Positions 23,629-32,045 are shown, numbered from the stretch's first letter. The stretch: DNA of 38,699 bases from DATECU01 sp035286745 (GCA_035286745.1 DATECU010000063.1:1-38699); one strand, 5' to 3'. Notes: generated by a model from the sequence alone, not told the origin. Translations and numbers: made by a program.

Positions 23629-24876
23629 CTGGCCAAGAAGAAGGATCGCTACATCGTCGGCCTCGACATCGGCACCCACAAGGTCTGCGCCATCGTGGCG
23701 GAGATCACCGAGGAGGGCCGCCTCGACATCATCGGCATCGGCCAGGCCGACTCCAAGGGCCTGCGCAAGGGGGTGGTGATCAACCTGGAAGCCACCGTGG
23801 ACTCCATCAAACGGGTGGTGGAAGAAGCCGAGCTGATGGCCGGTGTTGAGATCGGCTCCGCCCACGTGGGCATCGCCGGCACCCACGTGCGGGGCTTCAA
23901 CTCCCGGGGCGTGATCGCGGTCTCCGGGAAGAACCGGGTGATCGAACGGGAGGACGTGCGGCGGGTGATCGAGGCGGCCAAAGCGGTGTCCATCCCGGCC
24001 GACCGCGAGATCCTGCACGTGCTGCCCCAGGAATTCGTGGTCGACGACCAGGACGGCATCGGCGATCCCTCCGGCATGACGGGGACCCGGCTGGAAGTCA
24101 ACGTCCACGTGATCACCTCCTCCTCCACCGCGGTGCAGAACACCATCACCTGCGTCAACCGGGCCGGGCTCGAGGTGGTGGACGCCGTGCTCACCCAGCT
24201 CTCGGCTGCCGAGGCGGTCTTGACCCCCGACGAGAAGGAGCTGGGGGTGGCCCTGGTCGACATCGGCGGCGGCACCACCGACATCGCTATCTACGAGAAG
24301 GGGGCGCTCTGGCACACCGCGGTCCTGCAAGTGGGCGGCGAGCACTTCACCAACGACGTGGCGGTGGCCCTGCGCACACCGGTGAACGAGGCGGAGAAGA
24401 TCAAGAAGAAGTACGGCTGTGCCCTGACCTCGATGATCCCCGAAGAGGACTCGATCGAGGTGCCCAGCGTGGGCGGCCGCAAGCCGCGGATCATGGCGCG
24501 CCAGGTGTTAGGCGACGTGGTCCAGGCGCGAGCCGAGGAGGTGTGTCAGCTCATCTTCACCGAAATCCGCCGCGCCGGCTTCGACCGGAACCTGAACAGC
24601 GGCGTCGTCTTCACCGGCGGCGGCGCCATCCTGGAGGGGGTGCCCGAGATCGCGGAGCAGATCTTCGACCTGCCGGTGCGCCGGGGCACTCCCTCGGGCA
24701 TCGGCGGGCTGGTGGACGTGGTGGCGAGCCCCGTCTATTCCACGGCGGTAGGGCTCGTCCTCTACAGCTACAGAAACCGCACCGGACGAGGCCTCACCGC
24801 CTCGCGGCCGGCGGCGACGGGGACCCTGGGACGGGTCACCGGGCGCCTCATGGGTTGGCTTTCCGACTTCTTCTGA
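23629..24876 (+). CDS. ftsA: Cell division protein FtsA, apparently starting at CTG
   Basis: This encodes 415 residues. FtsA is the actin-like membrane tether of FtsZ. The conserved N-terminus 'RYIVGLDIGTHKVCAIVAEI' (phosphate-1 loop) can only be reached from a CTG at 23629-23631: the frame is closed by TGA at 23608-23610 and contains no ATG, GTG or TTG before GTG 23695, which lies inside the nucleotide-binding fold. GGGAGG sits 5 nt before the CTG. Other motifs: 1C domain ('THVRGFNSRGVIAVSG'), 'LVDIGGGTTDIAIYEKG' (phosphate-2), 'VFTGGGAILEG' (adenosine) and the amphipathic C-terminal helix GRLMGWLSDFF that inserts in the membrane. The ftsQ stop is 2 nt upstream. Confidence 0.92.
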   Translation: MAKKKDRYIVGLDIGTHKVCAIVAEITEEGRLDIIGIGQADSKGLRKGVVINLEATVDSIKRVVEEAELMAGVEIGSAHVGIAGTHVRGFNSRGVIAVSGKNRVIEREDVRRVIEAAKAVSIPADREILHVLPQEFVVDDQDGIGDPSGMTGTRLEVNVHVITSSSTAVQNTITCVNRAGLEVVDAVLTQLSAAEAVLTPDEKELGVALVDIGGGTTDIAIYEKGALWHTAVLQVGGEHFTNDVAVALRTPVNEAEKIKKKYGCALTSMIPEEDSIEVPSVGGRKPRIMARQVLGDVVQARAEEVCQLIFTEIRRAGFDRNLNSGVVFTGGGAILEGVPEIAEQIFDLPVRRGTPSGIGGLVDVVASPVYSTAVGLVLYSYRNRTGRGLTASRPAATGTLGRVTGRLMGWLSDFF

Positions 24877-24886
24877 CGGAGGGAAC

Positions 24887-25084
24887 ATGAAGAGCGAAGG
24901 AGCCGTGTTTCCGCCCATCCCGGTGATCCGCCAGTTGCGGGACAGCGGGGCGCCTGTGCACCGCGTTCGGCGAGAGACCAGCGATCCGCGCTGTGAGATG
25001 TGCGGCGCCCTGGTGCTCGCCGCCCACTGCAAACGCATTTGCCTGAAGTGCGGCTTTCTGACGGGCTGCTCGGAGGGGATTTAG
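24887..25084 (+). CDS. Small zinc-ribbon-like protein between ftsA and ftsZ
   Basis: This encodes 65 residues and I cannot name a family. The start ATG has GGAGG 4 nt upstream, and the gene sits 10 nt after ftsA and 8 nt before ftsZ, so it is certainly co-expressed. Residues 36-60 carry CEMCG, then CKRICLKCG and a final TGC: two Cys pairs plus extras, as in a zinc ribbon or rubredoxin-like knuckle. The 'C..ICLKCGF.TGCSEG' ending resembles small uncharacterised proteins found in several phyla. The first 30 residues have no clear fold. A role in division is suggested only by position. Confidence 0.75.
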   Translation: MKSEGAVFPPIPVIRQLRDSGAPVHRVRRETSDPRCEMCGALVLAAHCKRICLKCGFLTGCSEGI

Positions 25085-25092
25085 GAGGTCTC

Positions 25093-26292
25093 ATGGCAAC
25101 CAATCACGACCAGCCCGACCGCATCACCTTCGCCGAGGAAGACACCCGGGGCGCGCGCATCAAGGTCCTGGGCGTGGGTGGCGGCGGGGGCAACGCCATC
25201 TCGCGGATGATCGCTTCCGGATTGCAAGGCGTGGAGTTCATAGCCGTCAACAGCGACTTGCAGGCTCTGCGCGCCAACCGGGCCGGGGTCAAGATCCAGA
25301 TCGGCAGCAAGCTCACCAAGGGTCTGGGTGCCGGCGCCAACCCCGACGTCGGCCGCCAGGCGGCGGTCGAGGACACCGAGAAGATCTGCGATGCCCTGGA
25401 GGGCAGCGACATGGTCTTCATCACCGCCGGCCTGGGAGGGGGTACCGGCACCGGCGGCGCTCCGGTGGTGGCGTCCATCGCCTCTCAGTTAGGCGGTGAC
25501 AACGGGTCGGTGCTGACGGTGGCGGTGGTCACCCTGCCCTTCAGCCTGGAGGGCAAGCGGCGCATGGCCCAGGCCATGGAGGGTCTGGTCCAACTCCGCG
25601 ACTGCGTGGACTCGGTGATCGTGATCCCCAACGACCGGCTGTTGCAGACGGTGGCCCGCAACACGCCGGTCTCCGAGGCCTTCCGGGTGGCCGACGACGT
25701 GCTGCGTCAGGCGGTGCAGGGCATCAGCGACATCATCACCGTGCCCGGCCAGATCAACCTGGATTTCGCCGACGTGCGGACGGTGATGAAGGGCATGGGC
25801 CAGGCGGTCATGGGCACCGGCATCGGCGAGGGCGAGAACCGGGCGGTGGAGGCGGCCCAGCGTGCCATCAGCAACCCGCTGCTCGAGGACAGCTCCATCG
25901 AGGGGGCCCGCGGCATCATCGTCAACATCACCGGTGGGGCGGACCTGTCGCTGGCCGAGGCTTCCGAGGCCACCGCCCTCATCACCAAAGCCGCCGACCC
26001 CGAAGCCAACGTCATCTACGGCATCGTGACCGACGAGTCCATGGGCCACGCGGTCAAGGTCACGGTGATCGCCACCGGCTTCAACCGGGGCCAGCGCAAG
26101 GTGGCGTCCACCCCGGTCGACCTCGCCAACTACGTGGGACCGGCCGCCCAGCCCGCGTCCTTGCCGATGGCGGAGCCGGGTGGCTTCTATCGCAAGACAC
26201 CTAACCCCAAGGCGGCGGCGGGCGGCGGCGGGCGCTTCGACCTGGACGTGCCGGCCTTCCTGCGCAAGCAGGGTGGAGGCGGATCGGACTAG
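25093..26292 (+). CDS. ftsZ: Cell division protein FtsZ
   Basis: This encodes 399 residues from an ATG with an excellent AGGAGG 5 nt upstream. FtsZ is the tubulin-like GTPase that forms the division ring. Motifs: 'IKVLGVGGGGGNAISRMI', 'FIAVNSDLQAL', tubulin signature GGGTGTGGAPV at about 114-124, T5-T7 loops including 'NLDFADVRTVM', and a short Gly/Ala-rich linker ending in the conserved C-terminal peptide DLDVPAFLRKQ, which binds FtsA. Length is normal. The dcw cluster ends here; the next gene, 68 nt downstream, is unrelated to division. Confidence 0.97.
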   Translation: MATNHDQPDRITFAEEDTRGARIKVLGVGGGGGNAISRMIASGLQGVEFIAVNSDLQALRANRAGVKIQIGSKLTKGLGAGANPDVGRQAAVEDTEKICDALEGSDMVFITAGLGGGTGTGGAPVVASIASQLGGDNGSVLTVAVVTLPFSLEGKRRMAQAMEGLVQLRDCVDSVIVIPNDRLLQTVARNTPVSEAFRVADDVLRQAVQGISDIITVPGQINLDFADVRTVMKGMGQAVMGTGIGEGENRAVEAAQRAISNPLLEDSSIEGARGIIVNITGGADLSLAEASEATALITKAADPEANVIYGIVTDESMGHAVKVTVIATGFNRGQRKVASTPVDLANYVGPAAQPASLPMAEPGGFYRKTPNPKAAAGGGGRFDLDVPAFLRKQGGGGSD

Positions 26293-26360
26293 GCACTCAC
26301 GGGCCCCGGGTTTGGGCGCGCCGGCTTTCCGTGTTGCAATGGGTGGTTCCGAGCTACCCC

Positions 26361-28169
26361 ATGAGCCGCCGCCTCCAGGAACGTCATCGCCGTCTGCGGG
26401 AGGCCGAAATCCCCTTGGCCTCCTTGCGGAAGGCGGGCGCCTTTCGCATTGCCCTCTGCTACCCCAACCTCTACTACGTGGGCATGTCCAACCTGGGGTT
26501 CCAGGGGGTCTTCCAGCTCTTCAACGGCTACCCTGACGTGGTCTGCGAGCGGGTCTTCCTTCCCGACGACGTGGACCGGGACGACCTGGAGGCCAGCGGG
26601 CAGCCGCTGATCAGCTTCGACAGCGGGACCGAGCTCAGGCGCTTCCACGCCGTCGCCTTCTCGGTGTCCTTCGAGCACGACTACCTCCACGTCCTCGAGG
26701 TCTTGCGTTTGGCGGGGATTCCGTTGCGCGCAGCCGACCGCGGCCCCGGCGATCCCCTGGTCATCCTGGGCGGCGCCGCCATGTTCCTGAACCCGGAGCC
26801 GCTGGCGCCCTTCGCCGACCTCATCGCGGTAGGCGAAGGCGAGGCCCTCTTGCCCAAGCTGATGGAGGGGCTCTTGGGGGCGGCCGATCCGCGTCGTGGG
26901 CTCGAGGCGCTGGGCCCCCAGGACGGCTTCTATGTCCCCTCGCGCTATGAGGTTCGCTATCACCCGGACGGCACGGTGGCCGCCTACGATGGCCCGGGTC
27001 GGGTGATCCGGCAGCGCGGCTGGCCGGGGAAGATGGCCCTGCCCCAGACCGTGATCCTGACGCCCGAGACCGAGATGTCCATGAAGTTCCTGGTGGAGAT
27101 CTCTCGGGGTTGTCCTTGCATGTGCCGCTTCTGCTGGGCCGGCTACAACTTCCTCCCGGTGCGCGGCTTCAGCCGCAAGGCGATCGTCGAGCGAGCCCGG
27201 GAGGTGCGGAGCTTCACCAACAAGATCGGCCTGGTCTCCACCGCGGTCTGCGACCACCCCGAGATCGACGGCATCGTCGACGATCTGGCGGCGTTAGGCT
27301 ACCAGGTCTCGGTCGCCTCCCTGCGCCTGGACGACCTCACCCCCGGCTTCGTTCTCAAGCTGGTCGACACCGGGGTCCAGGGTCTCACCCTGGCCCCCGA
27401 GTGCGGCTCCGACCGCATGCGCCGCATCATCAACAAGCAGTTCAGCAATGCCGAGATCCTGGAGCGCGCCCGCTGGATCTTCGAGAACGGCATCCACAAC
27501 CTGAAGCTCTACTACATGGTCGGGCTACCCTTCGAGGAGCATGGCGACGTGGAGGCGATCGCCGCCCTCACCGAGGAGATCCGGACCGTCATGCTCGAGG
27601 TGGGCAAGCCCCGGGGGCGGGTGGGCCGCCTGCACCCCTCGGTGAACCCCTTCATACCCAAGCCGGGCACCCCCTTCCAGTGGCTGCCGGTCGAGAACCC
27701 GAAGCAGACCGACCGCAAGCTCCAGTACCTGCGCAAGGCCTTCGGGTGCATGCCTAACGTTGATGCCATCATCAAGAGCGCCCGCACCGGCGCCACCCAG
27801 TCGGTGCTGGCGCTGGGCGACCGGCGAGTGGCGGACGCGCTGGAGATCGCCGTACGGGACCGCATCGACCTGAAGCCAGCCCTCAAGCAGGCTGGCCTCG
27901 ATCTGGGCTTCTACCTGTTTCGGGAGCGGGGGCGGGAGGAGATCTTGCCCTGGGACATCGTGGACAACGGCGTCAGCAAGGCCTACTACCTCCGGGAGCT
28001 GGACAAGAGCCGCGCCGTGCGCTTCTCGCCGCACTGCCCGGAGGTCCAGGGCTGCATCCGCTGCGGGGTCTGTGAGGACGCGCCTAATCCACTCTACAGG
28101 CTGCCCGATCAGTGGAAGGAGCTGGGCACCCCGCCCCGCTATCTGAAGCCCGGCGTATCATCATCCTAA
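26361..28169 (+). CDS. B12-binding-type radical SAM protein of unknown substrate
   Basis: This encodes 602 residues from the ATG at 26361 (a TTG at 26331 would add 10 residues; neither has a strong Shine-Dalgarno). Residues about 30-200 resemble a cobalamin-binding-like domain ('ALCYPNLYYVGMSNLGFQGVFQLFN', 'VILGGAAMFLNPEPLAPFADLIAVGEGE'). The radical SAM core starts near 240, with the cluster motif CPCMCRFCWAGY (CxxxCxxC) and 'LTLAPECGSDRMRRIINK'. A C-terminal CIRCGVC could hold a second cluster or zinc. The layout matches the N-terminal part of the TIGR03960 'fused' radical SAM family, which is often paired with a DUF2344 partner that is not seen here. The reaction is unknown. Confidence 0.85.
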   Translation: MSRRLQERHRRLREAEIPLASLRKAGAFRIALCYPNLYYVGMSNLGFQGVFQLFNGYPDVVCERVFLPDDVDRDDLEASGQPLISFDSGTELRRFHAVAFSVSFEHDYLHVLEVLRLAGIPLRAADRGPGDPLVILGGAAMFLNPEPLAPFADLIAVGEGEALLPKLMEGLLGAADPRRGLEALGPQDGFYVPSRYEVRYHPDGTVAAYDGPGRVIRQRGWPGKMALPQTVILTPETEMSMKFLVEISRGCPCMCRFCWAGYNFLPVRGFSRKAIVERAREVRSFTNKIGLVSTAVCDHPEIDGIVDDLAALGYQVSVASLRLDDLTPGFVLKLVDTGVQGLTLAPECGSDRMRRIINKQFSNAEILERARWIFENGIHNLKLYYMVGLPFEEHGDVEAIAALTEEIRTVMLEVGKPRGRVGRLHPSVNPFIPKPGTPFQWLPVENPKQTDRKLQYLRKAFGCMPNVDAIIKSARTGATQSVLALGDRRVADALEIAVRDRIDLKPALKQAGLDLGFYLFRERGREEILPWDIVDNGVSKAYYLRELDKSRAVRFSPHCPEVQGCIRCGVCEDAPNPLYRLPDQWKELGTPPRYLKPGVSSS

Positions 28170-28180
28170 GGGGGTGGAGC

Positions 28181-28588
28181 ATGTTCTGGATGCCTGCGCT
28201 GTTGGCCCTGGCGGCGGTGGCGGTCGGCTGTGGCTCCGGCACCGAGCCGGACCCGGTCGGCCTAGCCCAGGAGTTCACGCTGGCCGCCGGCGAATCGGTC
28301 CGGATCCGGGGCGAAACCCTGGGCGTCGCCTTCGACAGCGTGAGCGCTGATTCGCGCTGCCCGGTCGACGTCACCTGCGTGTGGGAAGGCGACGCGGTGG
28401 TGGTGGTGACGCTCACCCACCCGGCTCGGCAGCCGGCGATCGTGGAGCTCCACACCTCGGGTCGCTTTGCGCAAGCGGCTGGCTACGGGGACTTCGAGGT
28501 GACCCTGGTCAAGCTCGCCCCCGAGCCCAAGGCGGGCACCCCGATTCCCCAGAGCGCCTACCGAGCCACCCTTCGGGTCACTCGCTAG
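28181..28588 (+). CDS. Small putative lipoprotein
   Basis: This encodes 135 residues starting at an ATG preceded by GGGGGTGGAG. The first 17 residues form a lipoprotein-type signal (LLALAAVAVGC) with Cys17 as the likely lipidation site, though the -3 residue is Ala rather than Leu. The mature part has one beta-rich domain with the motif DSRCPVDVTCVWEGDA, a Cys pair that recurs in small secreted proteins of several phyla and probably forms a disulfide. It lies 11 nt after the radical SAM gene and overlaps the convergent gene on the minus strand by 11 bp. Function is unknown. Confidence 0.75.
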   Translation: MFWMPALLALAAVAVGCGSGTEPDPVGLAQEFTLAAGESVRIRGETLGVAFDSVSADSRCPVDVTCVWEGDAVVVVTLTHPARQPAIVELHTSGRFAQAAGYGDFEVTLVKLAPEPKAGTPIPQSAYRATLRVTR

Positions 28589-29594
28589 GCTCCGATCTGT
28601 CGCCTCCCACCCGCCACACCCGCTCGTACTCGGCCCATTCGGCGGGGCTGGTGGTCCACTCCGCGTAGAGGGCGACGCCCTCGAAAGCCCCACCGCCCCC
28701 CACCCCGCGCAGGCCGGCCACCACGCCGGTGAGCGCCCCCCCGGGGGTTTCCACGCCCGCCCGGTGCATGAGACCGGTCTCATCGTAGGTGGGAATGCCC
28801 ACCAGCAAACGGGCCCGGATGTGGGAGGCGGCGAAGCGCGGGGTCAAGGTGCGGGCCACGTAGGCCAGGTAGCGGCGGTAAAGCGCAGGCGTGGGGAGCG
28901 CGGTGTCGTAGGCCATGACCACCACCTGATCCGCGCTCTCGGCCACCCGCAGGTAGTAGTCCGGCGTCCACACGAAGTTAGGCGCGACCGGGATCCGGAA
29001 GGGGCCCGGGCGGATCGCCGAAACCGAGAGCAGGCCGGGGTGGACGGCGGTGCGCAAGGCCCGCAGTAGGGCCAGGAAGTCCACGTTCCCGTCGTCGACC
29101 GGTTCCACGTTCAGGTGGATACCGTCGAAGCCCTCGTCGATCAGGCCCCGGCACTCAGCGACCATGCGCTGTCTCTGGCCCAGATCGGCCAGGTCCAGGG
29201 TGCCGGTGCGGGAGCGCTTGTAACCGGTGCGAAGCCCTCCCACCCAGGGCAGCACCCTGAGGCCCGGGGCCGCCCGCCGGGCGCTGGCCAGGAAACGCCG
29301 CATCTGCTCGCGGTTGTGCACCGGTAGGCGCCCGGCGCCGTTGAAGGGGATGAGATGAGGATAGACGTAGGCGATGCCATGGCCCGCAAGACCCGTCAAG
29401 AGTGCGTCCGTCTCGTCCGGGCTCTGCTCCTTTTCCAGCCAGCGGTGCTCCAGCCAGACCGCGTTGCGGTCCTGGTTGAAGGGGTGGGGGGCTTCGTCCT
29501 GGAGCGGTGCGTAGGCGAAGTAGGCGGCGCCGGCGACCGCCAGCGCGCCGGCCAGGACGAACAGCCTGGCACCCCAGCGCAGCCAACGCCTCAC
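28578..29594 (-). CDS. GH18-like TIM-barrel secreted or membrane-anchored protein
   Basis: This encodes 338 residues from a GTG overlapping the acpS-like gene by 4 bp (GTGA). The N-terminus has one hydrophobic segment (about 9-28), a signal anchor or signal peptide. The rest resembles a glycoside hydrolase family 18 barrel: 'GIAYVYPHLIPFN', 'LRVLPWVGG', the strand 'GFDGIHLNVEPV' at the place of the DxxDxDxE motif, 'QVVVMAYD' and 'GVALYAEWT'. The GH18 catalytic Glu appears to correspond to the Glu of LNVEPV, but the preceding Asp pair is only partly kept. Hydrolase activity is therefore plausible, not certain; no substrate can be named. Confidence 0.7.
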   Translation of the reverse strand: MRRWLRWGARLFVLAGALAVAGAAYFAYAPLQDEAPHPFNQDRNAVWLEHRWLEKEQSPDETDALLTGLAGHGIAYVYPHLIPFNGAGRLPVHNREQMRRFLASARRAAPGLRVLPWVGGLRTGYKRSRTGTLDLADLGQRQRMVAECRGLIDEGFDGIHLNVEPVDDGNVDFLALLRALRTAVHPGLLSVSAIRPGPFRIPVAPNFVWTPDYYLRVAESADQVVVMAYDTALPTPALYRRYLAYVARTLTPRFAASHIRARLLVGIPTYDETGLMHRAGVETPGGALTGVVAGLRGVGGGGAFEGVALYAEWTTSPAEWAEYERVWRVGGDRSEPSE

Positions 29595-29962
29595 GGAGCC
29601 GCCGACCTCAGCAGCAGGACGACGGCGGCCGCATGACGGCGCTCGTGAGTGAGGCTCACCAGCGCACGCCGGGCACCCAAGGCGCCCAGCCTCTCCTGGG
29701 CCCGCGGGCCAAGCTCCAGGCGCGGCGGGCCGCCCGCCCCAGCCCGAACCTCCACCTCGTCGAGGCCGATGTCCTCGCCCAGCAGGCGAACGACAGCGCG
29801 TTTGGCGGCCAGCCGGGCCGCCAGGCGCCGGGCCGGGTCGGACTTGGAGTGAGCGTAGGCCAGCTCGGCGGCGGTGAAAGGGCGCGATCCTTCCGCCAGC
29901 CGTGCCTCCACCTCGGCGATCTCCAGAAGCTCCTGGGCGCTGGCCACCACGTCGTCATCCAC
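29591..29962 (-). CDS. AcpS-like (phosphopantetheinyl transferase fold) protein, active site altered
   Basis: This encodes 123 residues from GTG. The overall pattern is that of holo-ACP synthase: 'LLEIAEVEARL' near the N-terminus, 'FTAAELAYAHSKSDPARRLAARLAAK', and 'VSLTHERRHAAAVVLL' near the end. In AcpS the metal ligands are Asp in 'GIDxVEI' and Glu in 'AAKEA'. Here the first position reads Glu (E11, AQELLEI) and the second reads Arg (R55, AAKRA), so the Mg site looks damaged. It could be an inactive paralogue, a diverged enzyme, or a protein with another role. A canonical acpS or sfp gene should exist elsewhere if this one is inactive. Confidence 0.65.
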   Translation of the reverse strand: MDDDVVASAQELLEIAEVEARLAEGSRPFTAAELAYAHSKSDPARRLAARLAAKRAVVRLLGEDIGLDEVEVRAGAGGPPRLELGPRAQERLGALGARRALVSLTHERRHAAAVVLLLRSAAP

Positions 29963-30036
29963 GGCCCGAGTCTAGCCCGAAAGCCGGCGCGGCGGCGGGA
30001 ACCCGGAGCCCGCCGCCCTCGTCTATGATGGTCGGC

Positions 30037-30741
30037 ATGACACCGGGTCTGCGACTCGCCACCCTGCCCGCCCTCGATGCGCTCACCGGTTTGGTGCATG
30101 GCTTCGAGCAGCGGTTGGGCCCCGCCGGCTGGGAGTCGCGGCAAGCGGGTCAGGCTCGGATGGCCGCCGCGCTTGAGCGCTGGGGACGGCTGCTGCTGCT
30201 GAAGCAGGTGCACGGAGCCGCCGTCCGGGTGGCGCCCTGGGAGGGGACTCCCGAGGCGGACGCCGCGATTGCCGACGCGCCGAGGATTCTCCTGGGTATC
30301 GAAACCGCCGACTGCCTTCCGGTGTTGATCGTCGACCCGCGACGGCGAGCGGTGGCGGCGGCTCACGCCGGCTGGCGGGGGACGGCCTTGGGGGTGACCG
30401 CTCAGGCCGCTCGGGCCCTGCTGGCGCGCGGCTCCGAACCCGGAGACCTCTGGGCGGCGCTGGGCCCCGGGATCGGTCCCTGCTGCTACGAGGTAGGCCC
30501 CGAGTTGCGTCAGGCTTTCGGCGACGGCGGCGAGGAGTTCTTTCGGCCCGCCAGCAACGGCAAGCTCCACCTGGACGTGCGCGCTGCCAACCGCCGCCAG
30601 CTTCGGAGGGCCGGCCTGCCCGCCGAACGCATCCTGAGCCTCGACCACTGCACGTTTTGCTGCCAGGGCCTCTACCACTCCTTCCGCCGGGAAGGCAGGG
30701 AGGCGGGCCGCATGATCAGCTTCGTCGGCTTCCGCGGCTAG
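30037..30741 (+). CDS. pgeF: Peptidoglycan editing factor PgeF / purine nucleoside phosphorylase (DUF152)
   Basis: This encodes 234 residues from the ATG at 30037; in-frame ATGs at 30025 and 30028 are alternatives. The chosen start is 7 nt after a TATGAT box that could be a -10 element, and none has a Shine-Dalgarno. The family is a zinc/copper-binding single-domain protein (YfiH/YlmD, 'laccase domain') reported to remove wrongly incorporated L-Ser-containing muropeptide precursors and to act on purine nucleosides. Metal-site motifs are kept: 'LLLKQVHGAAV', 'IETADCLPVLIVD', 'AAHAGWRGT' and 'GIGPCCYEVG'. C-terminal 'DHCTFCCQGLYHSFRREG' is typical. It fits a window rich in wall genes. Confidence 0.9.
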   Translation: MTPGLRLATLPALDALTGLVHGFEQRLGPAGWESRQAGQARMAAALERWGRLLLLKQVHGAAVRVAPWEGTPEADAAIADAPRILLGIETADCLPVLIVDPRRRAVAAAHAGWRGTALGVTAQAARALLARGSEPGDLWAALGPGIGPCCYEVGPELRQAFGDGGEEFFRPASNGKLHLDVRAANRRQLRRAGLPAERILSLDHCTFCCQGLYHSFRREGREAGRMISFVGFRG

Positions 30742-31163
30742 TCGAGCTTGGAGGCCCTCTCGTCCAGGGCCTGGCTGGCTAGACGGTCGGCCTCCCGATT
30801 CTGCTCCCGCCGGACATGGCTCACCCGCGCCGCCTCGAACTGCCCGAGCAGCGCGCTGGCCTCGCGGTGCAGCGGGATCATGTCCGGGTGCTTGACCTTG
30901 TAGACGCCATTGATTTGGCGCACCACCAGCTCCGAGTCGGAGTAGATGCGGAGCCGCCGGGCGCCCCGCTTGGACGCATAGCGCAGAGCGTGAATGAGCG
31001 CCTGGTACTCGGCGACGTTGTTGGTGGCCCGGCCCAGATATCCGTAAAGCGCCGCCAGCGTGGTCCCCTCCGAGCTGGCCACGTGGACTCCGAAGCCGGC
31101 CTCGCCGGGGTTGCCCCGGCTGCCGCCGTCGATGTGGATCTCCAGGGTTTCCGGCTCGCTCAC
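30738..31163 (-). CDS. Ribonuclease HI-type protein
   Basis: This encodes 141 residues from a GTG overlapping the upstream zinc-ribbon gene's stop (GTGA). RNase HI removes the RNA of RNA-DNA hybrids. The four carboxylates are in place: D12 (IDGGSRGNPG), E52 (NNVAEYQAL), D76 (YSDSELVV) and D126 (REQNREADRLA). The sequence is of the short, archaeal/Bacillus YpdQ or RnhC-like subgroup rather than E. coli RnhA, without the basic handle. The pairing with the C4 zinc-ribbon gene occurs in several phyla. It converges on pgeF with a 4-bp overlap. Confidence 0.87.
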   Translation of the reverse strand: MSEPETLEIHIDGGSRGNPGEAGFGVHVASSEGTTLAALYGYLGRATNNVAEYQALIHALRYASKRGARRLRIYSDSELVVRQINGVYKVKHPDMIPLHREASALLGQFEAARVSHVRREQNREADRLASQALDERASKLD

Positions 31164-31888
31164 GGCTCTGGGCTCACCAGCGGCACCTGGGGCTCGTAGT
31201 AGAGGATGCGGTTGCAGGCGGGGCACTGGGTGACCTCTTCGTTGTGCCGGATGTCGGAGAACATCTGGAGCCGGAGCTTCAGGTGGCAAGCCCCGCACAT
31301 GCCGTCGGCGGCCTCGGCCACCGCGCTACCCCGGAACTTGGCCACCCGCTGGAACAGCTCCAGGGCGTCGTCGGGCACCGTTTTGGCCACCGCCTCTCGT
31401 TCCGTGGCGTGCTTCTGGGCCTCGGCATCCAGGCGGCGGCCTTCCTCGTCCAGGGCCTTGAGCTGGGCTCGGGTCCGTTCTTCGGCGATCTTGAGGGCAC
31501 CCTCTTCCCGCTTCACCTCAGCGGTCAGCGCCTCACTCTTCTCCATCTCCTCCAGGATCTGGTCTTCCCGGGTCCGGATCTCCCGCTCCACCGACTCGAT
31601 CTCGTGGAGCATGGCCGTGTACTCCTTGTTGGTCTTCACCTCCATGAGCTGCCCCTTGTAGCGAGACCGCTTGCCCTCCAGATCCTGAAGCTCGCCTTCC
31701 AGCTTCCGCCGCGACTTGCCGGACGCCTCCAGCGCGGTTCGGGCGGCGTCGAGTCGGGCTTTCTCCTGGGCCAGATCCGCCTCGACCTCGGCCTGGCGCC
31801 GAGGGATCTCGGCCCGCGCCGTCTCGGCGCGCCGCCAGTCGCTCTCGGCCCGCTGCAGCCGGATCAGCTTCTCCAAGACAGGGTTCAT
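31160..31888 (-). CDS. Coiled-coil protein with C4-type zinc ribbon (DUF164/CT398 family)
   Basis: This encodes 242 residues from ATG. Residues about 10-170 form a long antiparallel coiled-coil hairpin rich in Glu, Arg, Lys and Ala, with the turn segment 'GKRSRYKGQLMEVKTNKEYTAMLHEIE'. Residues about 195-232 form a C4 zinc ribbon: CGACH and CPACNR. CT398-like proteins have been linked to RNA-polymerase sigma-54 and secretion components in Chlamydia, but the general role is unknown. A TAGAAT box lies 9 nt before the ATG with no Shine-Dalgarno, suggesting a leaderless message. Confidence 0.85.
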   Translation of the reverse strand: MNPVLEKLIRLQRAESDWRRAETARAEIPRRQAEVEADLAQEKARLDAARTALEASGKSRRKLEGELQDLEGKRSRYKGQLMEVKTNKEYTAMLHEIESVEREIRTREDQILEEMEKSEALTAEVKREEGALKIAEERTRAQLKALDEEGRRLDAEAQKHATEREAVAKTVPDDALELFQRVAKFRGSAVAEAADGMCGACHLKLRLQMFSDIRHNEEVTQCPACNRILYYEPQVPLVSPEP

Positions 31889-31897
31889 TGACCGAGC

Positions 31898-31903
31898 ATT
31901 CTA
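31898..31903 (-). promoter_or_regulatory. Probable -10 box (TAGAAT) of the zinc-ribbon gene
   Basis: On the minus strand TAGAAT, a 5-of-6 match to the -10 consensus, stands 9 nt before the ATG of the coiled-coil zinc-ribbon gene. No clear -35 box is visible. The rest of the divergent gap to 32045 holds the ribosome-binding site of the bufferin precursor gene and no other recognisable element. Confidence 0.35.
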
Positions 31904-32045
31904 GCACCTGGGGAATGGCCGCGGCAGATGCGGCGTTTGCAGGTGTAGCCAGAAAGACAGACGACCGGCGGCGGCTCGAAGGGCCACCTCTCTCTTGTGA
32001 GGGGCGGCGCGAGCCGTCCGCCAAAGACCAGGAGGGAGAGAGCCG

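Noticed and set aside
29591..29962. Frameshift as explanation of the missing AcpS motif
   Set aside because: Sequence on both sides of AAKRA stays in frame with the family pattern, so a substitution and not a frameshift is the simplest reading.
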